Shown: positions 26,103 to 35,811 of the stretch, piece after piece
How positions within the stretch are numbered: the stretch's first letter is position 1
How the letters are laid out: the number at the start of each line of letters is the position of its first letter
Assembly (NCBI GenBank): GCA_947632605.1
Contig: CANRPX010000002.1
Coordinates: 117,816 to 181,815, forward strand
Direction: 5' to 3'
Source: an uncultured Clostridia bacterium
GTDB taxonomy: Bacteria > Bacillota > Clostridia > TANB77 > CAG-508
DNA length: 64,000 nucleotides
The notes under the pieces: model-generated
The model's database searches: none
Told to the model about the DNA's origin: nothing
The model's input: only the letters and a program-made list of their open reading frames with translations
Program-made: the position numbers and the translations under genes

Positions 26103-29100
26103 ATGAGAGATGAACCAGAAAATGAAGAATTAGACGAAGGATTAGGAGAAAATCCTGAACAAGAACAAACATCTTTAGATAGTAATAGTACAAGTAGTAA
26201 AGCATCTGAAATTGCAAACAAAGAAATACAAAAGAAATTATCAAAATCAGTAACAAAAAATGCAGTAAAACAATCTTTAGTAAAAGCTTTATTACCAGTA
26301 CTTACATGGGTGTTAGTGTTTATAATTATATTAATAATTATAATAGGCATAGTAATGTTTTTCATAACTATGCCTGGAATGGTTATGGATAAATTAAAAG
26401 ATTTGTCTATTTCAATTGGAAATAAATTGGAAGCATTTTTTGGGGGAGATACAACAGCTCAAATTCAAGATCAACAAGTATATGATGTTTTAGATTATTT
26501 AGAACAAATGGGATATGACTTAAAAGGATATGGATTTTTAACAGATTATGTTGGAGAATCAAAAGATGGAGTAGAAAGAAATGATGAAGGAAAAATAAAA
26601 GAAGCAAAAAGTGATTTTATATATACATATTTAGTATCAGACAACTATGTTTATACAATAGCAAATTTTAATCAAACAAATGACTTAGCAAATAATGGAC
26701 ATAGAATTTTAGGAGCAATAGTATCAGTATTTCAAAAAGTAGGAAACTTATTTACAAATGGACAATTAGGACAATTTTGGGGAAGAGGAATGATATCAGT
26801 ATATCATGAATCTTCAATAGGAGTACCAGGAACATATTATGGAGGATTTGGAGATTTAATAGGTTGGTCTGGAATAAAGATAAATATAGATGAAGAAAAA
26901 GATGAGAAAACATTACAAGTAAGAAGAGGCTGGGGAAGTGGAGTAAAGTCATTTAATTTAGATGGCTGGACAGGAAGATATGGAATGCCAATAGACTTTT
27001 TGCTATCAGTGCATTTAGCAACAATGATGCCAGATTTAGCTTATGATATGGTAGAGTCATTTGATACACAAATAGTAATGTTATTACATAAAACGGGAAG
27101 TTATTTAGAAGGAACAGCATCATACGATCCATATATAGCGTATGTAAAGAATCATTGGTATAGAGATGTATATTTTGTACAAACAGATAGAGAATTTGTA
27201 GATTATGATTATGAATATGAATCAGTAATGAAAGAGAGATGGACATTATATGAGACATATCCAGCAGATGATCCAGAAAGAGCAGGAGAATATAAATTAT
27301 ATGAAATAAATGATGATGGAACATATAAAACATCAGGAGGAGAATATATATTATTTGATGGAACAGCAGATGAGGCAGAAAAAAAAGGAGTAAAAGTTGC
27401 AAAAAAAGCTAAAACATTAAAATATACTGATGATGAATCTTTTGAAGATATATCTTGGAATAAAAACTCTTGGGGAATATGGTCTGCTTATGAAGATGAA
27501 AATGGAACTATCAATCAAACAGGAGAAGGATTAAGAACAGAAACAAATTCAGAAATAAAGAAGATGTTTTTAAATAATAGATATTTTAGATATGATGGAT
27601 CAGTAGAAACAGCAGAAGTAATAGATAAATTAAGAGAAAATATTAATCCGAACACAAATTATTATGGACCAGTAAAAGGAATAGGACCAGATGGAAATGA
27701 AGTAGATTATACATCTGTTACAGCAGTTGTAGATGGTGAAACAAAAAAAGTAGAAGATTTTTCAGGAGAAGTATCATTAAATCAAGACTCATTGAATGCA
27801 TTTAGTATGTTAGAGAATGAACATACACTAGATGCAGACTACATATATAGAGATTTTAAGGAATTGATAGTAGAACTTGGATATTTTGAAAAAGAAGAAC
27901 TAACAGATGAAACTCCAAGATTATTAGAATTTTTAGTACCAGATATAGGATCATTCCAATATCCAAAAAGATCAATTGATAAAAATGAAAATGAATTTGG
28001 AACAATGATACATTCTAAAGGTGATATAGATGCTCAAAAATATAATGCGATATCTCAAATTGCTCAAGAAAACGAGGAATTGGGTGACTACATAGAAGAT
28101 GGAGATACTCAAACAGAACCAGAAAAAGATCCAACTATTCAAGATGAAAAAGAACAAAATATTGCATTAAATGATTTAAATCAACTTGTAGGGGCATCTG
28201 GAAGTTATAGTAGTAAATATTCAGGTGGATCTAAAACATATACTATTGATGAGAGTGTACATGGAGATGGATATGATTATGGAGTAGAACTTCATGGAGT
28301 TACATATAAAAAATATAGACAAAACAAAGGATGTGGAAGTTATGCCACAAAACCATTTGGTAGCAATAATTATGTTACTAGCGGATGTGGACCAATATCT
28401 TCAGCAATTTTAGCATCAGGATATGGAGTTGAAGAAGGACCATTATATTATGGAAATTTATATCATGGTACACCACCATCATTATCAGGAATAAAAGAAG
28501 CATTAGCAACCGTTGGAATTGAAGGTGAAGCATATACAATTGGAAATAGTGCTAGTCCAGACCTAACAGATAAAGGACTTGCATTAGCAAGAAGAATGGA
28601 AGAAGCATTAGAAGAAGGTAAACCAGTTATAGTATTAGTTGGAAAAGCACAAAAACTATCAGATGCATATCAATATACAAGTGGAGGACATTACTTTGTA
28701 TTTATAGGAATAGATGATGATGGAACACCTATATATTGTAATACAACGTCAGATACACATGAATATACACATAGAGGAGATTTTCAAAGAGAAAATCCTA
28801 TTGAAGAATTTGTTTATTATTATATGCAAAATTCACAAGTATCATCTAGAGGAATATTTATACCAGATGAAGCTCCAAAGAATATAGATAAACCAGAACT
28901 TTATGAAGGATATTTAGGAAATGAAGCAGTAGTTTCACCTGTAACAGGAATTTTATTAGAATATGGTACTTATGATGGAATAGAAAAAGATTCTATAACA
29001 AATGAACCTTATAGAACAAATATAGATTTAAAATATGAAACAACAAGTGGATTAATTGATAATCCAGATGATAATCCTGAAAATCCACAGACAGATCCGG

Positions 29101-30629
29101 AAGTGCCAAAAGAAATAGAACCAGAAAAAGTAGGCTATGCAAAAATTTTGGTATTAGATGATGAAACTTATAAGAAACTTGAAACTAGTTTAATTGGTTC
29201 TACAAGATGGAGAGGAAATACATTCTTGCCTGAAAATGGAAATTATGATGAAAAAGATATTCAGGATTTAAATAAAGAAAAAATAAAAAATTGGACAGAT
29301 ATAGAAAGAACACTGTATGGATATAAAGAATTTGCTGAAAGTTATCAAGAGTTTGGAATTTCAGGAAACATAGTTTACATAGAAGGATTTAAGTGTGAAT
29401 TACCTGATGAGAAATTTAACAATGAATCTGAAGATGATTTAGAAAATAAAATACCAGATGGAGAAGATTTAAGTTTTCAAAGTTTTCAAACAATAACAAC
29501 AAATAGTTTTACAAATGGAAAAATATCATCATCAGTAAAAATACCAGAATCTGAATATGAAAAAGATGATGATTATAAATTAGCAAGTAAAAAAGCAACA
29601 GACAAATTAAATATGGAAAACAAAATTAAAAATCAAGCAGCACCTTCTTTAGTTATAAATGATGGTATTACAATAATAAAAGAAGGAACAGTACTTGGAA
29701 GAACTATAACAGATAAAGAATTATTAGAGAGTCCAGAATATAGAGCTGGAAAAAATGGAACTTACGAATCTATTAGAAAAAATAAAGATATAAAACCTCA
29801 AGTAATAGGAAATTATCTAAGAATTATAATGAGAGATAAAGATAAAACAGTTGTAGAAAATGTTGAAGATTATATGAAATTAGATGATGGAATATTAGAT
29901 AAAAAGAAAAATGATTGGGAATTATTCTATTTTATACCTTTTGAAAGTGGTGCAGCAGATGTTAAACCATCTTATCTTAGAGGAAGATACACAGGAACAG
30001 CTTGTGTTTCATCTTGTTCAGAAGGAGAAGTTGCAATAGGAATAATACAAGAAACAAGTTTAACAAGTGATGGATTGTGTAATCAAAGAGATAATTTTAT
30101 ACCATTCATGAAAGAAAATTATCCAGAGTTTTATAATATTTTGTCATTCATGGATGGAAAAGGTCCATCGTGGTATTGGAGCGATTATAATGGTGCAAAT
30201 TCTGTGCAATCAGCTTTGCTAAAATGTGATGAATTTGATCATGAAGAATTTTTAACAGCTCAGATGGAAGAAGCAAAAGAACATTATTATTATGGAATGA
30301 TAGAAGAAGTCCCATGGCTAGAAGAAAGACCACCATGTGTACAAGCAGAAATATTGCATTTAAAATTATGGGGAGCAAAATGGAGATGGGTTAAATCTTA
30401 TCAAAATAAATCAGATGAGCAAATATTAGATAATGTAAGATATACAATAGCAAATACAAGTTCAACAGCAGGACCTGCTAGTGGAAATACAAGTTCAGGA
30501 AGAGCTTTTAATGAACCAGAAATAGCATACGGTATTTTAGATGGAAAATTAACTGAAGATGAAGTAGAAGAATGGGTAAGAACAGCAGATAGATCAATAT
30601 TAACTGACAATGGAATAGAACAACGTTAA
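26103..30629 (+). CDS. L4: giant membrane-anchored modular hydrolase (C39-like plus unassigned C-terminal domain)
   Basis: 1508 aa. The first 40 residues (RDEPENEELDEG) resemble the head of L2. From about residue 41 to 549 it is encoded by DNA that reads as identical to L3. The internal cassette is a good C39-like papain fold: SGCGPISSAILASGYG with candidate Cys762, GGHYFVFIGIDDDG with His863 and YCN with Asn880. The M23-like domain follows (EGYLGNEAVVSPVTG, VGYAKILVL, EGTVLGRTI, GNYLRIIM). The last 230 residues (SSCSEGEVAIGIIQETSL, GPSWYWSDYNGANSVQ, AEILHLKLWGAKW) match no family I can name. By position, and from an Ile-Gln-Glu-Thr motif at E1317, a lysozyme-like fold is likely but unproven. 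S4 follows after 12 bp. Confidence 0.8.
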   Translation: MRDEPENEELDEGLGENPEQEQTSLDSNSTSSKASEIANKEIQKKLSKSVTKNAVKQSLVKALLPVLTWVLVFIIILIIIIGIVMFFITMPGMVMDKLKDLSISIGNKLEAFFGGDTTAQIQDQQVYDVLDYLEQMGYDLKGYGFLTDYVGESKDGVERNDEGKIKEAKSDFIYTYLVSDNYVYTIANFNQTNDLANNGHRILGAIVSVFQKVGNLFTNGQLGQFWGRGMISVYHESSIGVPGTYYGGFGDLIGWSGIKINIDEEKDEKTLQVRRGWGSGVKSFNLDGWTGRYGMPIDFLLSVHLATMMPDLAYDMVESFDTQIVMLLHKTGSYLEGTASYDPYIAYVKNHWYRDVYFVQTDREFVDYDYEYESVMKERWTLYETYPADDPERAGEYKLYEINDDGTYKTSGGEYILFDGTADEAEKKGVKVAKKAKTLKYTDDESFEDISWNKNSWGIWSAYEDENGTINQTGEGLRTETNSEIKKMFLNNRYFRYDGSVETAEVIDKLRENINPNTNYYGPVKGIGPDGNEVDYTSVTAVVDGETKKVEDFSGEVSLNQDSLNAFSMLENEHTLDADYIYRDFKELIVELGYFEKEELTDETPRLLEFLVPDIGSFQYPKRSIDKNENEFGTMIHSKGDIDAQKYNAISQIAQENEELGDYIEDGDTQTEPEKDPTIQDEKEQNIALNDLNQLVGASGSYSSKYSGGSKTYTIDESVHGDGYDYGVELHGVTYKKYRQNKGCGSYATKPFGSNNYVTSGCGPISSAILASGYGVEEGPLYYGNLYHGTPPSLSGIKEALATVGIEGEAYTIGNSASPDLTDKGLALARRMEEALEEGKPVIVLVGKAQKLSDAYQYTSGGHYFVFIGIDDDGTPIYCNTTSDTHEYTHRGDFQRENPIEEFVYYYMQNSQVSSRGIFIPDEAPKNIDKPELYEGYLGNEAVVSPVTGILLEYGTYDGIEKDSITNEPYRTNIDLKYETTSGLIDNPDDNPENPQTDPEVPKEIEPEKVGYAKILVLDDETYKKLETSLIGSTRWRGNTFLPENGNYDEKDIQDLNKEKIKNWTDIERTLYGYKEFAESYQEFGISGNIVYIEGFKCELPDEKFNNESEDDLENKIPDGEDLSFQSFQTITTNSFTNGKISSSVKIPESEYEKDDDYKLASKKATDKLNMENKIKNQAAPSLVINDGITIIKEGTVLGRTITDKELLESPEYRAGKNGTYESIRKNKDIKPQVIGNYLRIIMRDKDKTVVENVEDYMKLDDGILDKKKNDWELFYFIPFESGAADVKPSYLRGRYTGTACVSSCSEGEVAIGIIQETSLTSDGLCNQRDNFIPFMKENYPEFYNILSFMDGKGPSWYWSDYNGANSVQSALLKCDEFDHEEFLTAQMEEAKEHYYYGMIEEVPWLEERPPCVQAEILHLKLWGAKWRWVKSYQNKSDEQILDNVRYTIANTSSTAGPASGNTSSGRAFNEPEIAYGILDGKLTEDEVEEWVRTADRSILTDNGIEQR
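26222..27748 (+). repeat. Copy 2 of the 1,527-bp block duplicated in L3 and L4
   Basis: This is the partner of 21230-22756. The identity ends in the middle of the codons before the SGEVSLNQDSL block, after which the two genes continue as diverged homologues. Confidence 0.9.
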
Positions 30630-30641
30630 AAGGAGAAAAGT

Positions 30642-31289
30642 ATGAATTTAAAAAAAGTAATAAGAAATATAATTATATTTTTACTTATTATACTAGTGAT
30701 TGGAATAGTATATTTGCTCCTTCCAAGTTCGCAAGTAAAATCAAAATTAAATTATCTTAATGATGAATCTAAATTTAATGAAGGAACAATAACTGTTGGA
30801 AATGTTTATGAACTTTATAGTATATACAAAGGTGATATTAATTCTGTAATATTAGATAAATCAGTTGATTTTTTTGCCAAAGAATTAATACCAGAATATT
30901 ATAAAATTGAAAATATAGATTCTTATTATAATCAAAATTATGAATTAATAGAAATGTATATAGGAATAACCAGTAAAGAAGAATTTTCAGAATTGGTTAA
31001 TAAAATAAAAACATTAAATAATGATTTTAATATTGAATACTGTAATATAGAAGAAAAATCATCAAAAAATCTTATAGATGGAACAACTGCTGTTTTGTCA
31101 ATTCAATATGAAAATAATGAGAAAATTTTTGTTACTATTAAATTTAAAAATAGTATAGAAAACGATTCTACTTCTATAATTTATAGTCCAGTTGTGAAAA
31201 ATGAAGAAATGTATGATACTTCTAATACTTCATTAGATATAGATACAACAAGTAATTCAGAAAATCATACTGGAAGAGTTACTAATTAA
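30642..31289 (+). CDS. S4: small single-span membrane protein of the hydrolase array
   Basis: 215 aa, the longest of the five. Hydrophobic helix at about 8-27, then an ectodomain with family signatures LYSIYKGDINSVILDKS and IDSYYNQNYELI followed by GITSKEEFSEL. A Ser/Thr/Asn-rich tail (DTSNTSLDIDTTSN) extends past the family core. It lies 12 bp after L4 with AAAAGGAG in front of the ATG. No terminator is evident before the L5 promoter. Confidence 0.8.
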   Translation: MNLKKVIRNIIIFLLIILVIGIVYLLLPSSQVKSKLNYLNDESKFNEGTITVGNVYELYSIYKGDINSVILDKSVDFFAKELIPEYYKIENIDSYYNQNYELIEMYIGITSKEEFSELVNKIKTLNNDFNIEYCNIEEKSSKNLIDGTTAVLSIQYENNEKIFVTIKFKNSIENDSTSIIYSPVVKNEEMYDTSNTSLDIDTTSNSENHTGRVTN

Positions 31290-31303
31290 AATGCTCTTAA
31301 ACA

Positions 31304-31353
31304 TACTAATATCAAGGAAAATCTTGAAAAATATTGGTAAAAAGTAGTATAAT
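31304..31353 (+). promoter_or_regulatory. Promoter of L5-S5 with the shared upstream element
   Basis: TACTAATATCAAGGAA (31304-31319) is followed after four bases by TTGAAA (31324-31329) and, 18 bp later, TATAAT (31348-31353). The layout copies that in front of L3, and the sequence GTAGTATAATATAATT around the -10 is also shared. Confidence 0.65.
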
Positions 31354-31395
31354 ATAATTAGATAAGTTTATTATTTATAAAAGGAACGTATAATT

Positions 31396-34300
31396 ATGTT
31401 TTATAATGATGATGAAGAATTAGAAAATGAAGAGCCAAGTGGTGGATTACCACAAGAGCAAGAAGCACAAAATGATAGAAGCATGAGTAATAAAGCTTCT
31501 GAAAGTGCTAAAAAGAAAATTCAAGAGAAATTATCAAAAACAGCAACTAAAAATGCTGCAAAACAAACTTTGGTTAAAGCATTATTACCAGTACTTACTT
31601 GGGTATTAGTGTTTATACTTATTTTAATAATTATAATAGGCATAGTAATGTTTTTCATAACTATGCCTGGAATGGTTATGGATCAAATTAAAGAATTAGC
31701 AAGAGAAGTAGGAAATGCAGTTGCAAGTTGGTTTGGAGCTGATACCACAACACAAGTACAGGATGTTGATATATATGAAACATTAGATTATCTTGAACAA
31801 ATGGGCTATGATTTAAAAGGATATGGATTTTTAACAGATTATGTTGGAGATACTCAAGATGGAGTTGAAAGAGATGGAGAAACAGATAAAATAATAAATG
31901 CAGAAAGTGATTTTATTTCAACATATTTAATATCAGATAATTATGTATATACAATTAAAAACTTTAATATTTCAACAGGAAATTGGTTTACTGCATTACT
32001 TGCACATTTAGGATCATTATTTAGTGCAGGACAATTAAATCAATATTGGACTAGAGGAATGATAGATATTTGGTATGATGGAGGAGAAATCGGTAAAGCA
32101 GCATCATATTATAATGTTTATGATTTAGGAAGTATTACAATAGATGCTGAAAGAAAAACATTAGAGATAAAAAGAGGCTGGTTTAATAATGCTATGACAT
32201 ATAATTTAGATGGTTGGACAGGAAGATATGGAATGCCAGTAGATTTCTTGTTATCAGTACATTTAGCAACAATGATGCCAGACTTAAGTTATGATATGGC
32301 AACAAGCTTTGAAACAGTAATTCAACTTTTACTTCATCCAGTAGGTGGTGGAGCAAGTGGTTCAAATACAGCAGTTGGTTATTATAAGATAGGAGCAGAT
32401 GATTATAAGTCTTATGATGATTTTTATGAAGCTGCAAAATCAGGTTGGACAGGTGCCTTGAATGCTTGGAGAATAAGCAATGAAGAAGCAATGAATATAT
32501 TAAAAGAATTTGGTATACCAAGTCCAGAAAATTGTACAGGACAAGTAGATGGAATAAGATGTTCTGCACTTGATAGAGATGAGGCTTGTGATGCATGTAG
32601 AGAATATTTACAAAATATTTATGATAAATTAAAAGATGTTGATGTATCAAGTTTAGAAATATATCAACCATATATTTCTAAAGTAACAGATCATTGGTAT
32701 AGAGATGTTTATTTTGTATCAGATAAAGATAAAATGTTTGTTGATTATGATTATGATTATGAATCAATAATGAAAGAAAGATGGACATTATACGAAACTT
32801 ATGATGAATCAGCTGGAGAAAAAGAAGGAGAATATAAATTATATAAATTAGATGGTACTTTATATAGCGGAACACAAGAAGAGGCAGAAAAAGAAGGAAT
32901 TGCTGTTTCTAAAAAGGCAATAGTAAGAAAAATAGGAGATATGGCAGAAGATTTAGAGTGGAATGAAATAGGAAATAAATTATCTGCTTATGAATTGAAT
33001 TCACATACAATTGAACAATTTTCTCCTGCTTATCCAAATATATCAAAAGATGATGATGAATATGAAATTAAAAAAGATATTTATGTAAAGATTATAACAA
33101 CAGGAACAGTAAAGCAAACAGGTGAAGGTCAAAGAACTGAAACAAATGAAAAAATTAAAAAAATGTTCTTAGAGAATACTTATTTTAGATATGATGGATC
33201 AGTAGAAACAGCAGAAGTAATAACAAAATTAAGAAGAGAAAATAATATAGATTATGGACCATTAGATGATAGTGATTTATCAAAAACAACAACATATAAT
33301 GGAAAAACATATAAAGTAGAAGATTATTCTGGAAAAGTATCACTAAATCAAGATTCATTAAATGCATTTAGTATGTTAGAAAATGAACATACATTAGATG
33401 CAGACTACATATATAGAGATTTTAAAGAATTGATAGTAGAACTTGGATACTTTGAAAAAGAAGAATTAACAGATGAAACACCAAGATTATTAGAATTTTT
33501 AATTCCAAATATAGGATCTTATGGATATCCAAGAAGATCAATTGATAAAAATGAAAACGAATTTGGAACAATGATACATTCTAAAGGTGACATAGAAGCA
33601 GATGAAAAACAAACAATATATGATCTTGTTGCAAAAATGGGAAGTGAAATTCCACCAGAAATAAATGCACAGCAAAATGCAGCAGTTAATGGCTCAGTAA
33701 ATGGAATTTCACAAAGTAGTTCTAATAATTTAACTTCAGTTGGTTCAGCAAATGGAGCTGCAAAGAAACCATCACAAATAAAATTACAAGATTTCTTAGA
33801 TACAACAAGAGAAATGTGTGAATATATAAATGCAGAAGGTTATGATTATTGTGTATATGTAAGGCCAGAAAACTGTGAAGAATGTATTGATGAATGTAGA
33901 GCTACAAATATGCACTTAAAAGATGGTAGTTGTCCTCATGATGCAAACCATTGTAAACATCCACCTGTACATAATAATGGTTGTAATTTACAACAAAGCT
34001 TTGCAGCATCACAAGAAAGTGTAGGAAAACACAATTTCTGTTGTGCAACTCTTGTATCTTGGGCACTTCAAAATGTTGAAGTTATGCCAGATGAGGATCA
34101 CTTAGATGGAGCAGATTCTCTAGCAACTTATATAATAAATAATTTAGATCCTAAAATTATAAAACCAGGAGATCAATTAGAACCAGGAGATATACTATGT
34201 TATGAAGGACATATAGATATGGTCGGAAAGAAAGTTGCAGGAGGATTTGAAAAATATAATGGTGGTCACTATACAGAAGCAGGAAGCACAGAATACGAAG

Positions 34301-35793
34301 GAACTTCTTGTATAGAGCTTATTGGTGGATGGCCAGATAATGCAATGTTTGCATTAAGATTAGACTGGGATAAACATGAAGCAGCACCTTATGAAGGATA
34401 TTTAGGAAATGAAGAAGTTGTTTCACCAGTAACTGGAATTTTATTAGAATATGATACTTATAATGATAGTGATGTAGATTCTGTTTCAGGAGAACCTTAT
34501 AGAACAAATGTAGATTTAAAATATGAAAAAGGATTAATTGAAAATGGTACAACAGTTACTGAACCAGATCCAAATCAAGAACCAATTGCTGATAAAGTAG
34601 GATATGCAAAAATATTAGTATTAGATAATGAAAATTATAAAAAGATAGAACAAGCAATGTTAGGCTCAACAAGATGGTCTTCAAGTTTCTTAAAAGCTAA
34701 TGGAACATACAAAGATTTTGAAAATTTAACAGCAGAAGAAGTAAATAGTAAATCAAATCCTTGGTCAAATGCTGATAAAACATTATATGCATACAAGGAA
34801 TTTGCAGAGAATTATCAAGAAGCAGGAATTTCAGGATATGTAGTTTATATTGATGGATTTAAATGTGAACTTCCTGATGAAAACTTTGATAATGAAAGCA
34901 AAGATGATCAAAAGAATAAATCACCATCTGGTGAAGCTTTATCAATAAACAGCTTTACAAAAACAACATTAGGAAATATAAATGATGATGATAATTGGCT
35001 AGATTCTGTATATAGAATGGATCCAGAATATAAATTAGCTAGTAAAAGAGCAACAGATAAATTAGAAGCAGAAAATATAGTTAAAGATGAAGCAGCACCA
35101 TCTATATTTATAAATGGACTAAGAGTTATAAAAGAAGGAACAGTATTAGGAAGAACTTTAACAGATAGAGAATTGATAGTTGATTACAGACATCAAAATT
35201 ATGAAGACTTTAGAAAAGAAGAAACTACTTCAAAAGAAAATCTTGATAAAGTAATAGGAAACTATATAAGAATTATAATGAGAGACCTAGATACAACAGT
35301 AGTAGAAAATGTTGAAGACTATATGAAATTAGATGAACCTACTGGAACTGATGGATTAGATATTCCTGAAGATGTGCTAGTATTTATGGCAGGTGTTCTT
35401 ACAGCAGAATGTGGACCTAATTCAGAAGAAGGACAAGCAGCTGCAGCATGGGTTATAAGAAATAGATTAGAAAGTGGAAAATTCGGAGCAACATTAGAAG
35501 AAATTTTAGTAGCACCAAATCAATTTGTTGTTGTTGCCACAGATCCTTCAGAATGTACAGGCGGATATGTTGTAAAAGGAGAAACAATTTCAATAGTTGT
35601 AAATGGAACAACTTACTATGTAAATGCACCAAGTGATTTAGCAATTGAAGTAGCTAAAAAAGTAATGGGTGGAAATGAAATTCCAAATCCAATAGATGAT
35701 AGATTTTATTGGAAATCTGCTGGAACTAATGTACCTGCTTCAGCAGATCCAATACAAATTCCACCAGGAACTGGTAATAAATATCATTATTAA
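31396..35793 (+). CDS. L5: giant membrane-anchored modular peptidoglycan hydrolase (NlpC/P60-like plus SleB/Hydrolase_2)
   Basis: 1465 aa on the common scaffold. It has an acidic head (FYNDDEELENEE), basic helix, transmembrane helix near 62-87, the DGWTGRYGMPVDFLLS segment, a Cys motif (RCSALDRDEACDAC) and the SLNQDSLNAFSM block. The ectodomain part around GWTGALNAWRISN is closest to L2. The internal cassette begins with a Cys/His-rich stretch (NCEECIDEC, CPHDANHCKH) and then reads as NlpC/P60: NFCCATLVSWAL, where Cys883 has the spacing of the usual nucleophile, and LEPGDILCYEGHIDMVG with His939. After the M23-like domain the C-terminus is a clear Hydrolase_2/SleB cell-wall hydrolase: FMAGVLTAECGPNSEEGQ (E1338), AAAWVIRNRLES and NQF. 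In spore formers this family cuts cortex, but it also serves vegetative cells. S5 follows after 18 bp. Confidence 0.85.
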   Translation: MFYNDDEELENEEPSGGLPQEQEAQNDRSMSNKASESAKKKIQEKLSKTATKNAAKQTLVKALLPVLTWVLVFILILIIIIGIVMFFITMPGMVMDQIKELAREVGNAVASWFGADTTTQVQDVDIYETLDYLEQMGYDLKGYGFLTDYVGDTQDGVERDGETDKIINAESDFISTYLISDNYVYTIKNFNISTGNWFTALLAHLGSLFSAGQLNQYWTRGMIDIWYDGGEIGKAASYYNVYDLGSITIDAERKTLEIKRGWFNNAMTYNLDGWTGRYGMPVDFLLSVHLATMMPDLSYDMATSFETVIQLLLHPVGGGASGSNTAVGYYKIGADDYKSYDDFYEAAKSGWTGALNAWRISNEEAMNILKEFGIPSPENCTGQVDGIRCSALDRDEACDACREYLQNIYDKLKDVDVSSLEIYQPYISKVTDHWYRDVYFVSDKDKMFVDYDYDYESIMKERWTLYETYDESAGEKEGEYKLYKLDGTLYSGTQEEAEKEGIAVSKKAIVRKIGDMAEDLEWNEIGNKLSAYELNSHTIEQFSPAYPNISKDDDEYEIKKDIYVKIITTGTVKQTGEGQRTETNEKIKKMFLENTYFRYDGSVETAEVITKLRRENNIDYGPLDDSDLSKTTTYNGKTYKVEDYSGKVSLNQDSLNAFSMLENEHTLDADYIYRDFKELIVELGYFEKEELTDETPRLLEFLIPNIGSYGYPRRSIDKNENEFGTMIHSKGDIEADEKQTIYDLVAKMGSEIPPEINAQQNAAVNGSVNGISQSSSNNLTSVGSANGAAKKPSQIKLQDFLDTTREMCEYINAEGYDYCVYVRPENCEECIDECRATNMHLKDGSCPHDANHCKHPPVHNNGCNLQQSFAASQESVGKHNFCCATLVSWALQNVEVMPDEDHLDGADSLATYIINNLDPKIIKPGDQLEPGDILCYEGHIDMVGKKVAGGFEKYNGGHYTEAGSTEYEGTSCIELIGGWPDNAMFALRLDWDKHEAAPYEGYLGNEEVVSPVTGILLEYDTYNDSDVDSVSGEPYRTNVDLKYEKGLIENGTTVTEPDPNQEPIADKVGYAKILVLDNENYKKIEQAMLGSTRWSSSFLKANGTYKDFENLTAEEVNSKSNPWSNADKTLYAYKEFAENYQEAGISGYVVYIDGFKCELPDENFDNESKDDQKNKSPSGEALSINSFTKTTLGNINDDDNWLDSVYRMDPEYKLASKRATDKLEAENIVKDEAAPSIFINGLRVIKEGTVLGRTLTDRELIVDYRHQNYEDFRKEETTSKENLDKVIGNYIRIIMRDLDTTVVENVEDYMKLDEPTGTDGLDIPEDVLVFMAGVLTAECGPNSEEGQAAAAWVIRNRLESGKFGATLEEILVAPNQFVVVATDPSECTGGYVVKGETISIVVNGTTYYVNAPSDLAIEVAKKVMGGNEIPNPIDDRFYWKSAGTNVPASADPIQIPPGTGNKYHY

Positions 35794-35811
35794 TAAAATA
35801 GAGAGGTTTAT

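Noticed and set aside
21961..27402. Long minus-strand open frames (about 149 aa) repeated at 21961-22410 and 26953-27402, and similar ones at 32192-32671 and 55629-56096
   Set aside because: They lie wholly opposite strong plus-strand genes, have Leu/His/Ile-rich translations typical of antisense frames of AT-rich genes, and lack ribosome-binding sites. The repetition only mirrors the L3/L4 DNA identity.
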